Below are positions 1 to 9,320 of a stretch of DNA of 64,000 nucleotides, one piece after another (the stretch's first letter is position 1; the number at the start of each line of letters is the position of its first letter). Made by a program: the position numbers and the translations under genes. Source of the stretch: Methanolobus sp. (GTDB lineage: Archaea > Halobacteriota > Methanosarcinia > Methanosarcinales > Methanosarcinaceae); contig NZ_JADQBY010000028.1 of NCBI RefSeq assembly GCF_016278385.1, forward strand, positions 62,001-126,000, in the 5' to 3' direction. The notes under the pieces are model-generated. The model was not told the origin of the DNA, searched no databases, and worked only from the letters and a program-made list of their open reading frames with translations.

Positions 1-1263
1 TAAGTGAGTAGAATTTCACTTCCGGAGCGTATAAAAGAGTGCAATCCGAATCAACACCGGGAATGATTTTACTTAGCACTTCCAGACCTTCTATTATATC
101 CATCACAATTCGATGAGGCATTGCCATGGAAATATCCCCGGGAGTGATATCTTTGAGGGTGTTTATAACTGTATTTCTGGAAATGTGTTCTGCTGTTGAC
201 CGTCGTCCCCTTTTCAGGTCTCCAAGCCTTTGCAGGACAGGCTTCCCACCACCAATTGTCGTTGCAAGTTTTGCCACCGACCTTGCATATTTGATGGTAT
301 TTTCCATTGGACGTGTCAGTTCCACATGCACAAGGAATGCAAAATTGGTATTGTCAGACTCCTTACTATGCATTGAATGCCCATTTGTTGCAACGAATCC
401 ACCATACTCCTCCTTTACAACAAATCCACGTTCGTTGGTACAGAATGTCCTAACAAAATCATCATATCTACGAGTATATATGTGGAACTTAGGGTCATGG
501 TTTATCCGGGTAATTGGATCCATGATTATGGAAGGAACTTCCACACGAACCCCAATGTCAACTCCGCTGTATGAATATTTTATGGAATGACGGTTCACAA
601 GGCAATTCATCCACTGATATCCCACTCTCCCCGGAGCCAGTATAGTATACCTTGAATTTATCTTCCTGTTTTCCAGAAGCACACCTTTACATTCCCCTTC
701 ACCCACAAGGACATCCTTTACCTTCGATTCAAGAAGAAAAGAAACTCCCATGGATTCTAGATCTTTTTTCAAGCAGTTAATCAGAGCTGTAGAATTATCC
801 GAACCGATGTGGCGCTGCTTTATATCTATGAACCTGGCACCTACCGAAGCAGCCCTCCGCTTTAGCATCTCTGCATCTGCACCTGTAGCAGAGTGGGCTT
901 TTTGAGGTGCACCGTATTTCAGATAGATACCATCAACATATCCCACAAGTTCCCAGGCAGTCCTTTCATCACCAGTGAGTTCTGCCAGATCACCACCAAT
1001 GTCAGGCCTCAGGTTCAATGTCCCATCAGAATAAGCACCTGCTCCCCCCACTCCACAAAGAATGGAGCATGGTGTGCAATGTTCACACGATAGAACAGAT
1101 GACATCGGGCAATACCTCTTATCAATATCCTTACCTTCCTCCACTACAAGTATCTTCTGACCGGATACTGCAAGTTCGTAAGCTGCAAAAAGCCCTGCTG
1201 GGCCTGCGCCCACAATTACAACGTCATAATCATCTGTTGCATCGAAAATAGTAACACACCCAT
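1..1263 (-). CDS. FAD-dependent dehydrogenase (COG2509-like), 3' end outside window, apparent N-terminal frameshift
   Basis: The reverse strand from about 1249 to the window edge is one open frame for a flavoprotein. It opens with a dinucleotide fold (DYDVVIVGAGPAGLFAAYEL) followed by a Cys-rich CEHCTPCSILCGVGGAG stretch and a conserved APGRVGYQWM segment, as in the uncharacterised FAD-dependent dehydrogenases of COG2509. Substrate unknown. The C-terminus lies beyond position 1. The start is odd: the frame has no ATG, GTG or TTG before the FAD motif. An ATG at 1263 with an upstream GAGG is one frame off, and one extra T in the T-run at 1244-1247 would join them to give MGVLLFFDATDDYD. This is either a sequencing error, a real frameshift or a rare ATT start at 1249. 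The gene follows purP and points the same way. Confidence 0.8.
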
Positions 1264-1305
1264 GATCCTCGCCTGAAAGAGAGGAACATGAGTATATTGT
1301 AAGTA

Positions 1306-2373
1306 TTAGGATAAGATTTTATCCAGTTGACCGGTGGAACTTGCAATCTTAATTTCCTGGGCAATCCGTTTGCCAGTGGAAAGATCGGGCTCAATAAGGT
1401 CAGAATAAGGAGAGCCTGCGAGATATAGGTTAGTACCTGCAACAATGCGGGCAGATATCTCAAATACCTTGATCTCAAGCTTATCGGTTACTACAGTTTC
1501 CAGACAGAAAGGACCAATCATACCATCAAACAGCTCAAGGGACTGCTCAACTACCTTCTCCCCGAGAGTAAATATCTTAGGGAGAAGTGATTCCCTTGCA
1601 ACAAGAGGAACATTTCCGGTAACCACATAGGTTGGAATGATAGCTGCCTCTTCAAGCTCCCGGGGAGAACCGAGTCTGAAAATCTCATCCGCATTTGACT
1701 CAACCCTGCGGTCCATACTGAGCATCTCAAGAATACCTGTACTCAGTTTGTAGCCTTCCTCCCTCAGAGGAGAATAGAAAAAGTGAAGGTAATATCTTGT
1801 ACCTACAATGAACTCCTGAATGGTGAACTTCTCGTTGGGATCAACATGCTCCTTGAACTCCTCATAGTTCTTGGCAACAAAAAAACCACGTCCACCCTTT
1901 GCACCATGATACTTGACCATAACAGGACCATTTATGTCCTCGGGTTTGACGACCTTTGGCATCTCAAGACCTGCACCTTCCAGCCATTCACGTTCCATTT
2001 CCCTGTCAGATTCCCACTCAAGAACCGCCCTGTTACCAAAAGTAGGAATAGCCATCTCGGCAAATGCATCTGTACCCATGTATTCTACAAAGGAACCGTG
2101 TGGAATTATAATTGCATTCTTGGACCTGAGTGCATCAAGAATGTTTGGTATGTCCTTGTAACTATCTATAATAATAAACTCATCCGGTTTTGCCAACGGA
2201 AAAGCATCATAGAATCTCGGAGGTTCTTTTACACAGATTCCTATAGTTCTAAAGCCTTCTTTCCTTGCCCCGTAAAATATCTGAAGACTTGAATGAGAAC
2301 AAACAGTGGCAATGCTCAGATTATTATGGTCATATTTCTCAACAATTTCCATTATTCGTTCTTTAGTAATCAT
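1306..2373 (-). CDS. purP: 5-formaminoimidazole-4-carboxamide ribonucleotide synthetase PurP
   Basis: 355 residues, the usual length of archaeal PurP. This ATP-grasp enzyme uses formate and ATP to formylate AICAR in purine synthesis, replacing the folate-dependent PurH step in many methanogens. Visible markers are the N-terminal IATVCSHSSLQIFYGARKEG segment, an ATP-grasp glycine-rich stretch (VKYHGAKGGRGFF, about residues 152-164), and the C-terminal ISARIVAGTNLYL segment. It ends 43 bp upstream of the FAD-dependent dehydrogenase on the same strand and is divergent from the HTH gene at 2513. The assignment rests on family resemblance along the whole protein. Paralogues of PurP with other roles exist in some archaea. 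Confidence 0.88.
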   Translation of the reverse strand: MITKERIMEIVEKYDHNNLSIATVCSHSSLQIFYGARKEGFRTIGICVKEPPRFYDAFPLAKPDEFIIIDSYKDIPNILDALRSKNAIIIPHGSFVEYMGTDAFAEMAIPTFGNRAVLEWESDREMEREWLEGAGLEMPKVVKPEDINGPVMVKYHGAKGGRGFFVAKNYEEFKEHVDPNEKFTIQEFIVGTRYYLHFFYSPLREEGYKLSTGILEMLSMDRRVESNADEIFRLGSPRELEEAAIIPTYVVTGNVPLVARESLLPKIFTLGEKVVEQSLELFDGMIGPFCLETVVTDKLEIKVFEISARIVAGTNLYLAGSPYSDLIEPDLSTGKRIAQEIKIASSTGQLDKILS

Positions 2374-2512
2374 ACTGTAATACCCCTAGAATTTACCCCA
2401 TATTGTTCTAGCTATTCTTTAACTTTACGAGTTATACCTGCAATCATGAAGACTTCAAACAGAATTGAAGTTAAAGGAAACAATATAAGCCAATGTTTAT
2501 ATACTGCACTAT

Positions 2513-3376
2513 ATGGGAGAGAACGACGAGAGTACAAATTCCGACAAGGTGCTCATTGTACCCCTCAATGAGGACTCAAAAAAGATCACTCAGATACTTT
2601 CCAATGAAAAAGCAATGAAAATGCTTGAGATACTTGCAGACAAACCCATGTCTGCCAGCGATGTGGCTGAAACACTTGAACTTCCACTTACCACTGTTAA
2701 ATATAATCTTGATGGTCTGATTGAAGTAGACCTTATTAAGGTGAAAGAAACAAAGTGGAGCCGTAAAGGTAGAGAGGTTAAGATATACGAGCCTGTGCAG
2801 AAGTTCATTGTTGTCGCTCCTGGAAGTATGAAGGGCGATAGAACATCTATCATAAGCATGCTGAAAAAGTATCTCGGACTTGTAGCCGGTGCTGTTTTTG
2901 CCGCAACCGGACTGGAAGCCATAATAAGAAGCCTGGGTGGTGGAGCAGGGCCTTTAATTGCACAGGATACTGCTACTGCACCACTGTATAATGAGGGACC
3001 TATGGCAGCCATGAGCAAGGATATGCCCCAGGAGACAAGTATACCTGATACATTTGCAGGAAACGGAAATGTCAGCATGGATAGTGTGCCTACAGGCGTT
3101 GCCAGACCGGAAATGCTGACTGCATCTGCCCCTAACGGAAGTGAAGCAGGGGACGTACTTAGAGAGGGATTCAACGCAACTGTGACAAAACAGACCCAGC
3201 CTGCTTTGATGTCGCACACTGCCGCCAATAATATATCTGCTGTTGCCGAGCCTGTAAATGGAATTATTCAGAACAATATTTTTTCACATGCCAGTGTATG
3301 GTTCTTGTTCGGAGGTCTTTTCGTTATCACTTTGCTATTTGTAAGAGAAATGTATTATAGAAAAAAGAACATATGA
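2513..3376 (+). CDS. Membrane-anchored winged-helix transcriptional regulator
   Basis: 287 residues. Residues about 30-100 form an ArsR/TrmB-type winged helix (MKMLEILADKPMSASDVAET, then TTVKYNLDGL as recognition helix). A first hydrophobic segment (YLGLVAGAVFAATGLEAII, about 120-140) is followed by a long Ala/Pro/Ser-rich linker and a second membrane span at the C-terminus (WFLFGGLFVITLLFV), ending in a basic YYRKKNI tail. The HTH would be cytoplasmic and the linker outside, so it may couple an envelope signal to transcription. A TATA-like TTTATATA at 2496-2503 predicts a transcript starting near 2525, inside the first codons. Translation may therefore begin at GTG 2549 rather than ATG 2513. 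Target genes unknown. Confidence 0.75.
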   Translation: MGENDESTNSDKVLIVPLNEDSKKITQILSNEKAMKMLEILADKPMSASDVAETLELPLTTVKYNLDGLIEVDLIKVKETKWSRKGREVKIYEPVQKFIVVAPGSMKGDRTSIISMLKKYLGLVAGAVFAATGLEAIIRSLGGGAGPLIAQDTATAPLYNEGPMAAMSKDMPQETSIPDTFAGNGNVSMDSVPTGVARPEMLTASAPNGSEAGDVLREGFNATVTKQTQPALMSHTAANNISAVAEPVNGIIQNNIFSHASVWFLFGGLFVITLLFVREMYYRKKNI

Positions 3377-3392
3377 AGCCTGAGTGAATGGT

Positions 3393-4202
3393 ATGAGAGT
3401 TGCTCTAAAAATAGCATACGTAGGCACAGGTTATAATGGATCACAGGTCCAACCTGATGTTGCAACGATAGAAGGCGAACTATTCAGTGCACTCACAGAC
3501 CTTGAGATCATCGGAGATCCAAAGTCTGCACGTTTCTCAAGTTCAGGAAGAACCGACGCTGGCGTACATGCTAGAGAACAGATTGTGGCATTTGATACCG
3601 ATAAGCCTAATCTTGCAATACCAAGAGTGATCAATTCCAAGCTCCCGAATTCTATCTGGGCATGGGCACATGCAGAAGTCTCTGATGACTTTGACCCAAG
3701 AAGATGGGCTGTCAGCCGCAAGTACAGATACATTATGAGCGGGGAACAATATGATCTTTCCAAGATAAGAGCGGCTTCAAAAGTACTCGTTGGAGAACAT
3801 AATTTTGCGAATTTCTGCAGCAAAGATGAGGACAAGAGCTCAGTCCGAAATGTAGAAAGAATAGATGTGCGAGTCAGTGGAACTCTTACAAAAATCGACA
3901 TCCAGGCAAACAGTTTCCTTTGGAACATGGTCAGGAAAATGGTCACTGCCCTTACAATGGTTGGAAGTGGAGTAAGAGATGAGGAATGGTTAAATCAGAT
4001 GTTAGACCCTGAATCTTATGAGGAGGGACTGGAATCTGCTGCGGCATATGGTCTGACACTTATGGAAGTTGAATATCCGGAACCCATTGAATGGTGCGAA
4101 GATGCTTATGCTATACGCAGAGCAGATGAGAATGTGCATGATTACATGGTACGACACCGAGTAATGGCAGAAGTAATGGACCATCTAGTACCCAGAGAAT
4201 AA
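3393..4202 (+). CDS. truA: tRNA pseudouridine synthase A
   Basis: 269 residues from ATG 3393; a GTG nine bases upstream is in frame, but the ATG has better spacing from a GAGTGA ribosome-binding sequence. TruA converts uridines 38-40 of the tRNA anticodon arm to pseudouridine. The catalytic Asp lies in SSGRTDAGVHA (Asp about 55), and the SRKYRYI and FLWNMVRKMV motifs of the TruA family are present in order. It starts 16 bp after the HTH gene, so the two may be co-transcribed, although a functional link is not obvious. Confidence 0.92.
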   Translation: MRVALKIAYVGTGYNGSQVQPDVATIEGELFSALTDLEIIGDPKSARFSSSGRTDAGVHAREQIVAFDTDKPNLAIPRVINSKLPNSIWAWAHAEVSDDFDPRRWAVSRKYRYIMSGEQYDLSKIRAASKVLVGEHNFANFCSKDEDKSSVRNVERIDVRVSGTLTKIDIQANSFLWNMVRKMVTALTMVGSGVRDEEWLNQMLDPESYEEGLESAAAYGLTLMEVEYPEPIEWCEDAYAIRRADENVHDYMVRHRVMAEVMDHLVPRE

Positions 4203-4222
4203 ACTCTTCACTTACCTTTTTA

Positions 4223-4810
4223 GTGAAAATGCACTTTCAGGCAAATATCAAGGACATAGTAATAGACTATGAAATTATCCGCAGAGATGTGATAAATCCC
4301 CGGCTTGAATTCAGGGATAAACAATTGTACCTTATAGTCCCACATGCTTATAAATATCATGAAAAAGTAATTTACAGGCACCGCAGATGGATCTATAACA
4401 GATATTCCCGGGTACAAAGGTTAAAAGAGCTATCACAGAACATTGAACTGGTAACAGACAGAACTATCGGAGAGCTAAAAGAACTGATATATTCTCTGAT
4501 TACCAAAACAGAAAATGAACTGGGAGTTAAACATCAAAAAACAAGTTTCCGGAAGATGAAAACAAAATGGGGAAGCTGCAGTTCAAAAGGAAACATGAAC
4601 TTTAACATCTATATGAAGCATTTGCCAGACAGGATGATAGAGTATATTGTGTTCCACGAGATGGTACACCTAATCGAACTAAACCACAGCCAACGATTCT
4701 GGGACCATATTAAAAAACGGTTCCCTAACTATAAGGATGCTGAAACTATGCTTGCAGCATACTGGTCACTTATACAAAAACAGCACATCAGCCCTTATAG
4801 AGAATTGTAA
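4223..4810 (+). CDS. YgjP-like (DUF45/COG1451) zinc metallopeptidase
   Basis: 195 residues from GTG 4223; ATG 4229 is an equal candidate. The C-terminal half carries the YgjP/WLM-type signature: KWGSCSS (about 112-118), then HEMVHLIELNHS, a HExxH zinc site (about 146-150) with a third His six residues on, then FWDHIKKRFPNYK. Family members are predicted cytoplasmic metallopeptidases, often near restriction or repair genes. The substrate is unknown here. Its last 23 bases overlap convergently with the 3' end of the Trm-G10 gene. Confidence 0.85.
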   Translation: MKMHFQANIKDIVIDYEIIRRDVINPRLEFRDKQLYLIVPHAYKYHEKVIYRHRRWIYNRYSRVQRLKELSQNIELVTDRTIGELKELIYSLITKTENELGVKHQKTSFRKMKTKWGSCSSKGNMNFNIYMKHLPDRMIEYIVFHEMVHLIELNHSQRFWDHIKKRFPNYKDAETMLAAYWSLIQKQHISPYREL

Positions 4811-5819
4811 AAGTCCTGGTGAGGCTCTTGTGAACCTTCTGGGTGAAAACGTCAACAACTGTAAACCCTGCTTTTTCTGCAAACTCAACTACCTTGAGCT
4901 CTGAAACCACAACCGCAAGTTTTCCCTGCCTGAGTACCCTGTACATCTCTGCAAAAGAATCAGTATATAGATGCTGCAGGGATTCTGCCCTTATAGCTGC
5001 TGAACGTCCATACGGAGGGTCAGTGACGATTGCATCTACACAGGAGTCTTTTAGAGAAACATGACAGGCATCAGCTACCAGCAGGGAATAATCTGCATTG
5101 TACTCATCAAGGTTCATTCTGGCACCATGGGATATTTTTTTGCGCACTTCGATACCGATGACATGAGCGCCTACCAGACCACCTTCAACCAGAATACCTG
5201 CAGTACCGCTGAATGGATCAAGGAGAATCTGCCCCTCTTTCACTTGAGAGATGTTGACCAGTGCCCTTGCAACCCTTGGCATGAGCACTCCGGGATAAAA
5301 AAATGGTTTTCTATGTGGTGCCCTGTGTTCATATGCACCCCTGTCAACAGAAGCGACGATTGAACCAAGGACTGCCATATTTGTCATTATAAAACGGAAA
5401 GTCACATCCGGATCCTTCAGGTTTGCCCTGAAACCTTTGCGAAAAATACTCCCCCCAAGTCTGCCTTCAATAAATTCCCGGTTTACTTCACCATGGTGTC
5501 TCGCCCTTTTTGCCCGGACAACGTACGTCTGTCCTTCAGACAAATGACTGGAAAGATCAGAATTATCACACATTTCAATGATCTGATCTGTTTTCACTTC
5601 ACAGATACCCACTACTTTCAGTATGTGATGGGACATGGCAAGCCTGCCTGCGATGAAAACTAGTTTTTCATCGATGGAATGACCTTCAATATCAAGCACA
5701 AGACATTGGTCATAAAAGGCATGTTCTCTGTACTCAAGTCCTTCCATTGAAAGACATGCAAAAACTTCCTTGCATGGCAGGAAATCGTGCTCCCCGGATA
5801 ACTCAAAGGCATACAGCAT
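4788..5819 (-). CDS. trmG10: tRNA (guanine-N2-)-methyltransferase Trm-G10 (archaeal Trm11)
   Basis: 343 residues. An N-terminal THUMP-type RNA-binding region is followed by a Rossmann methyltransferase domain with LLDPFSGTAGILVEG (SAM motif I, about 200-215), GIEV and the N2-guanine methylase motif VTDPPYG (about 268). This is the architecture of the archaeal enzyme making m2G/m2,2G at position 10 of tRNA. The gene is isolated between convergent ygjP-like and a DUF1805 gene 86 bp upstream of its start, and is probably transcribed alone. Confidence 0.88.
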   Translation of the reverse strand: MLYAFELSGEHDFLPCKEVFACLSMEGLEYREHAFYDQCLVLDIEGHSIDEKLVFIAGRLAMSHHILKVVGICEVKTDQIIEMCDNSDLSSHLSEGQTYVVRAKRARHHGEVNREFIEGRLGGSIFRKGFRANLKDPDVTFRFIMTNMAVLGSIVASVDRGAYEHRAPHRKPFFYPGVLMPRVARALVNISQVKEGQILLDPFSGTAGILVEGGLVGAHVIGIEVRKKISHGARMNLDEYNADYSLLVADACHVSLKDSCVDAIVTDPPYGRSAAIRAESLQHLYTDSFAEMYRVLRQGKLAVVVSELKVVEFAEKAGFTVVDVFTQKVHKSLTRTFTILYKG

Positions 5820-5905
5820 AATACTGCAATAGAGAATAGAAGTACTATTTAAAGCGTTTCAATGAACGTATAAATGACAACAAAAATAAAGAAAGAGAGA
5901 ATAGA

Positions 5906-6193
5906 TCAAAACATCAGTTCCAGCGCTTCTTTTCCTGTCATACCTACTTTGATACCAAGGTTAGTGGCTTCCTGTGTTGCACCAACTACCAGGGCATTAA
6001 GCACGTCATCAAAGGTGCTGACACCTTTTACTTTGACTGCAACATCACCAAGGACACCTGCCATATCCATATCAAGATAACCACACATCACAAACCCCCG
6101 GTCTGCTCTGATTACAAGCAATGGAGCTTTCTGCATATGGAAACTCATACCCATAGCCGAACCTTTTTCAAGTTTTATTTTTTCGACCAGCAT
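5906..6193 (-). CDS. DUF1805 (YunC-like) domain protein
   Basis: 95 residues, entirely the small DUF1805/YunC fold: an AMGMSFHMQKAPLLVIRADR core, GFVMCGYLDM, and a C-terminal helix with ALVVGATQEA. Bacterial and archaeal members have no established function. It stands alone between trmG10 and the secreted 219-aa protein gene, all on the minus strand. Confidence is in the family, not the role. Confidence 0.8.
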   Translation of the reverse strand: MLVEKIKLEKGSAMGMSFHMQKAPLLVIRADRGFVMCGYLDMDMAGVLGDVAVKVKGVSTFDDVLNALVVGATQEATNLGIKVGMTGKEALELMF

Positions 6194-6246
6194 AACTAAT
6201 CACCTATTTTTTAGTAAGTTTAAGAGATATTAAATGTATCGGACTT

Positions 6247-6324
6247 TTACTTACCAAATAGATAGTTTGTAAGCCCCGGAAATACCTTGTCAAGCAAAGA
6301 TTTGCTGTCTTCTTCTGATGTCAT
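6247..6324 (-). CDS. Possible 25-residue small protein translationally coupled to the secreted-protein gene
   Basis: The ATG at 6324 overlaps the TGA stop of the upstream gene as ATGA, the classic arrangement for coupled translation. The 25 codons read MTSEEDSKSLLDKV and then PGLTNYLFGK before TAA at 6247-6249. The composition is protein-like (acidic start, amphipathic helix), but so short a frame could arise by chance. No family is recognised. Confidence 0.35.
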   Translation of the reverse strand: MTSEEDSKSLLDKVFPGLTNYLFGK

Positions 6325-6980
6325 GGATGAAAAAGTTCTGTAACATCCTTATCCTGAACTGGTAGGGCCTCTGCTGAAATATTCATTGTTATTTCACCTA
6401 TAAAACCAAACTCTCCAGAGATATGAGTGCCATATGAATCTTCTATTATGAACTCATCATCAATACCATCTATGGAAATGAAATTGATTTCTGAAGGAAG
6501 ATTTATTGTAACATCTGTCTCAGGTTCACCCTGGAACCACATACTTGAATCGGATTCTTTTAGTGGTTTTTTGAAATCATAAAAGACCTGGTAATTGTTA
6601 ACTATGTCTCTTTCTTCATTAATGGGTCCTATAAGCTCAGAAGACATATTGGATTCGACACTCAAAAGAGTAATATTCTTCGAGGAATTATCAATTTTCA
6701 CGTCCATTTTATCTTCTATTGAACTGAAAAAGGCTTTAGTTGTCTGCACATCTGTTTTCAGTAATTCCCATGCGCTGACAAATCCATCATTATCCCCAAA
6801 TTCAGCATCAATGAAAGCCTTGAATATTATGGACCTGTTATCTGAATATTTTTCGGTGTATTCCCATATCATGCCTTCTGTGTGCAACGTAATTTCATTA
6901 TTCCACTCATAGGCAGCGCTTGCCGGGAAGGATAACATTGAAAATAACACGATTGACAGAAATATAGATCCAACTCTCAA
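6321..6980 (-). CDS. Secreted protein of unknown function
   Basis: 219 residues with a typical signal peptide: basic MR start, hydrophobic core IFLSIVLFSMLSF and an ASA-A cleavage site near residue 22. The mature part is acidic, has several N-x-S/T sites and shows no membrane anchor or recognised catalytic motif. The end of the gene overlaps the start of a possible 25-codon gene. It lies 21 bp downstream of map, so it may be part of that transcript. Function not recognised. Confidence 0.65.
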   Translation of the reverse strand: MRVGSIFLSIVLFSMLSFPASAAYEWNNEITLHTEGMIWEYTEKYSDNRSIIFKAFIDAEFGDNDGFVSAWELLKTDVQTTKAFFSSIEDKMDVKIDNSSKNITLLSVESNMSSELIGPINEERDIVNNYQVFYDFKKPLKESDSSMWFQGEPETDVTINLPSEINFISIDGIDDEFIIEDSYGTHISGEFGFIGEITMNISAEALPVQDKDVTELFHP

Positions 6981-7001
6981 ATTATCTCATCCCGTTATTG
7001 C

Positions 7002-7898
7002 TTATCTAGTTGTTACTTCACACCCGTCGTCTGTAACAATTACCGTGTGCTCGGTCTGGGAAACCATTCCGCCACCTACTTCTTTTAGAACAGGGTATGA
7101 ATGGATAATTCCAGCCTTTTCAAGCTGCATAAGGGCAAAATCCAGTTGTGGGGTCTTAAGCCATCTTTTTGCAAACGGAAGTGTCCTGTATGGTTCGAGT
7201 TCCTTAAGAAGAGCCCTTGCTGCAGGCAAACGCACAGGTTTTTTGTTTACAACCTGGAAGATCTCCGTAAGTGTACCATCTACGACCTTCCCGACACCAT
7301 CTGTAGCAAAAGGTTCTATGGCAATGAAATCTCCGGTCTTAAGTTCAACACCTTTGCTTACCCTTCTGTTAGGTATACTGGGATGTGCATGGGGGATATA
7401 CTGTGCAAGTCCATGCCCGGTGAGATTTCCTACAGGTTTGAAACCGTAGGAAATTATTGCATCTTCTATGGCGGCAGCAACCTCTGCGGTGTTTACACCG
7501 TTTCTGACTGTATCAATTGCAACCTCAAGTCCTGCTTCAGAAGCTTTGACAAGGTCCCCATAATTTCCAGAAAGGTCGACTGTGATGGCAGAATCTGCAA
7601 TGTATCCATCCACATGAACACCAATGTCTAGTTTTACTACATCTTCACCAAAAACCGTTTCATCACCTGCGAGTGGAGTTGCATGTGCCGCCTCGTCATT
7701 ACGGGAAATATTACAGGGGAATGCAGAACCGTCCGCTCCAAGCTCGATGGCCCTGTTCTCAACAAAATCAGCTATTTCAAGCAGGGTACCACCTACCTTC
7801 ATCCGATCTTTTGCCTCGCTTCTTACCTGTGATAGTATCTTTCCTGCTTTGACATATTTGCCAATGATCTCTTCGATCTCCTGAACTTTGTCCACCAT
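7002..7898 (-). CDS. map: Methionine aminopeptidase, type II (archaeal)
   Basis: 298 residues, normal for archaeal MetAP. It removes the initiator methionine from nascent proteins. The metal and substrate residues are visible: Asp pair in VVKLDIGVHVDGYIADSA, His in GHGLAQY and PHAHPSIPN, Glu in FIAIEPFATDG, and the final Glu in SQTEHTV. The 60-residue insertion between the third and fourth motifs (KKPVRLPAARALLKE...) marks type II. The gene is 32 bp downstream of another pita-bread-fold (M24) peptidase gene, with which it probably forms an operon. Confidence 0.93.
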   Translation of the reverse strand: MVDKVQEIEEIIGKYVKAGKILSQVRSEAKDRMKVGGTLLEIADFVENRAIELGADGSAFPCNISRNDEAAHATPLAGDETVFGEDVVKLDIGVHVDGYIADSAITVDLSGNYGDLVKASEAGLEVAIDTVRNGVNTAEVAAAIEDAIISYGFKPVGNLTGHGLAQYIPHAHPSIPNRRVSKGVELKTGDFIAIEPFATDGVGKVVDGTLTEIFQVVNKKPVRLPAARALLKELEPYRTLPFAKRWLKTPQLDFALMQLEKAGIIHSYPVLKEVGGGMVSQTEHTVIVTDDGCEVTTR

Positions 7899-7930
7899 TT
7901 AAAATCTCCGTTGAAAGTTATTTTTCAGGA

Positions 7931-9106
7931 CTAATATACAAATTTCTTTTCCATTTCTGTGAGGTTCTCAAAACCATCTGATGTTACAAGGATCAAATCC
8001 TCGAGGCGTATACCACCTACATCAGGATAATAAAGTCCTGGTTCTATGGTAATAATGTTTCCTTCTTCCAAAGCAATGTCACTGTTGCCTACAAAAGGAA
8101 ATTCATGAATTTCAAGTCCGACCCCATGCCCAGTGGAATGGATAAAACCTACACTTGATCCTTCCCTGATGGTTTCATACCCATTTTCTTTGAACACGTC
8201 ACATACCTTGTTATGTATATCGCTGCATTTGACACCGGGCTTGACCATTTCTATGCCAGCTTTCTGTGCCGCATGTACAGCCTTGTACATATCCATGAGC
8301 TTTTCAGATGCATCCCCTTTAAGGACGGTTCTTGTCATGTCAGCGAAATATCTTTCCTTTTTGCTGCGCGGGAAGATGTCGATAACTACAGGCTCATTGG
8401 CCTTGAGTGGACCTGTGCCCTCCCAATGCGGATTTGCAGAACCTGTACCGTTAGCAGCTATGGTGCTCTCTGCCTCACAACCATGTTCAAGAAGTGTGAT
8501 GTCTATTTCCTTACGTAGCATTTCGGATGTCAGGGCAAAACCACGATAATTAAGAATGCCTTCAACATCCTCTGACTTTCTTATCATTTCCACAGCTGCT
8601 TTCATTGCGGTGTTGCATGCGTCCTGAACATTTTTTATGATTTTAATTTCCGAAGGAGACTTTTTGGAACGTGCCTGTGCAAAAGGACTTTTAATAGAAT
8701 CGATTGAAAAACCTTCTTCTTTGAGGGTCTGAGCAATGAAATATGGAAAATCCCGTGGTACTGCCACCTTTTTTGCACCCTCTTTTTGCAAGATCTCTGC
8801 AATGCAGTCACAATAAGCAAGTGCAGGGTCCTGCCTTTCTTTTACTTTTGACCTGTAATCACAATCCTGCAATGTCCGGATATCAGACACCCTTGATTCC
8901 AGCTCTGCCCGTCCTTTTTCCATATCAGATATCAGCAGTGTTTCTGTTCCTTCTTTTGTATGGAAGTAGGCAAACTGATCTGAAGCAAAGAAATGGGTTG
9001 CGTAAAAGATGTCTGCATTGTTCGAATTCCCTACCATCAGATATACATCTGACCTGTGGTTTTCCAGTGATTTGGAAATGTCAATGGGAACTGTTGATGA
9101 GGCCAT
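7931..9106 (-). CDS. M24 family metallopeptidase (Xaa-Pro dipeptidase/aminopeptidase-like)
   Basis: 391 residues: an N-terminal creatinase-like domain (about 1-150) and a C-terminal pita-bread metallopeptidase domain with DIFPRSKKERYFADMTRT (Asp ligands), HSTGHGVGLEIHE and TIEPGLY plus GGIRLEDLIL. These fit prolidase-type enzymes that cleave X-Pro peptides. Just before and overlapping its start codon are two perfect TACTAGTA palindromes 17 bp apart (9106-9130), suggesting transcriptional control. Substrate specificity cannot be read from the sequence. Confidence 0.88.
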   Translation of the reverse strand: MASSTVPIDISKSLENHRSDVYLMVGNSNNADIFYATHFFASDQFAYFHTKEGTETLLISDMEKGRAELESRVSDIRTLQDCDYRSKVKERQDPALAYCDCIAEILQKEGAKKVAVPRDFPYFIAQTLKEEGFSIDSIKSPFAQARSKKSPSEIKIIKNVQDACNTAMKAAVEMIRKSEDVEGILNYRGFALTSEMLRKEIDITLLEHGCEAESTIAANGTGSANPHWEGTGPLKANEPVVIDIFPRSKKERYFADMTRTVLKGDASEKLMDMYKAVHAAQKAGIEMVKPGVKCSDIHNKVCDVFKENGYETIREGSSVGFIHSTGHGVGLEIHEFPFVGNSDIALEEGNIITIEPGLYYPDVGGIRLEDLILVTSDGFENLTEMEKKFVY

Positions 9107-9131
9107 ACTAGTACCTAGTAGTTACTAGTAC
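9104..9131 (-). promoter_or_regulatory. Candidate operator: paired TACTAGTA palindromes at the M24 peptidase start
   Basis: TACTAGTA occurs at 9106-9113 and again at 9123-9130, with another CTAGTA between them (9115-9120). Centre-to-centre spacing is 17 bp, under two helical turns. The array covers the start codon and immediate upstream bases of the M24 gene, a position where a bound protein would block transcription or initiation. No regulator can be named. Confidence 0.4.
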
Positions 9132-9320
9132 AAAATTGTTATCAAATGTATGGATTAAAAAAGCAACAGGATATCCTGGATTGTCACATATTTATGATAT
9201 TATAGGAAGTGCTGTGTACACAACTTTGCTTATATTAGTACATTTAACCATGTTTTATGTACACAAACATACTAGATACTCACATCGCTATTATATACAA
9301 CTCCATGAAAAGTAAGTATT

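Noticed and set aside
126-590. Plus-strand open frame of 154 codons
   Set aside because: It lies opposite the FAD-dependent dehydrogenase, has no protein-like pattern and is a shadow of that gene.
1783-2292. Plus-strand open frame of 169 codons
   Set aside because: Antisense to purP, rich in Cys and Tyr without motifs; a shadow frame.
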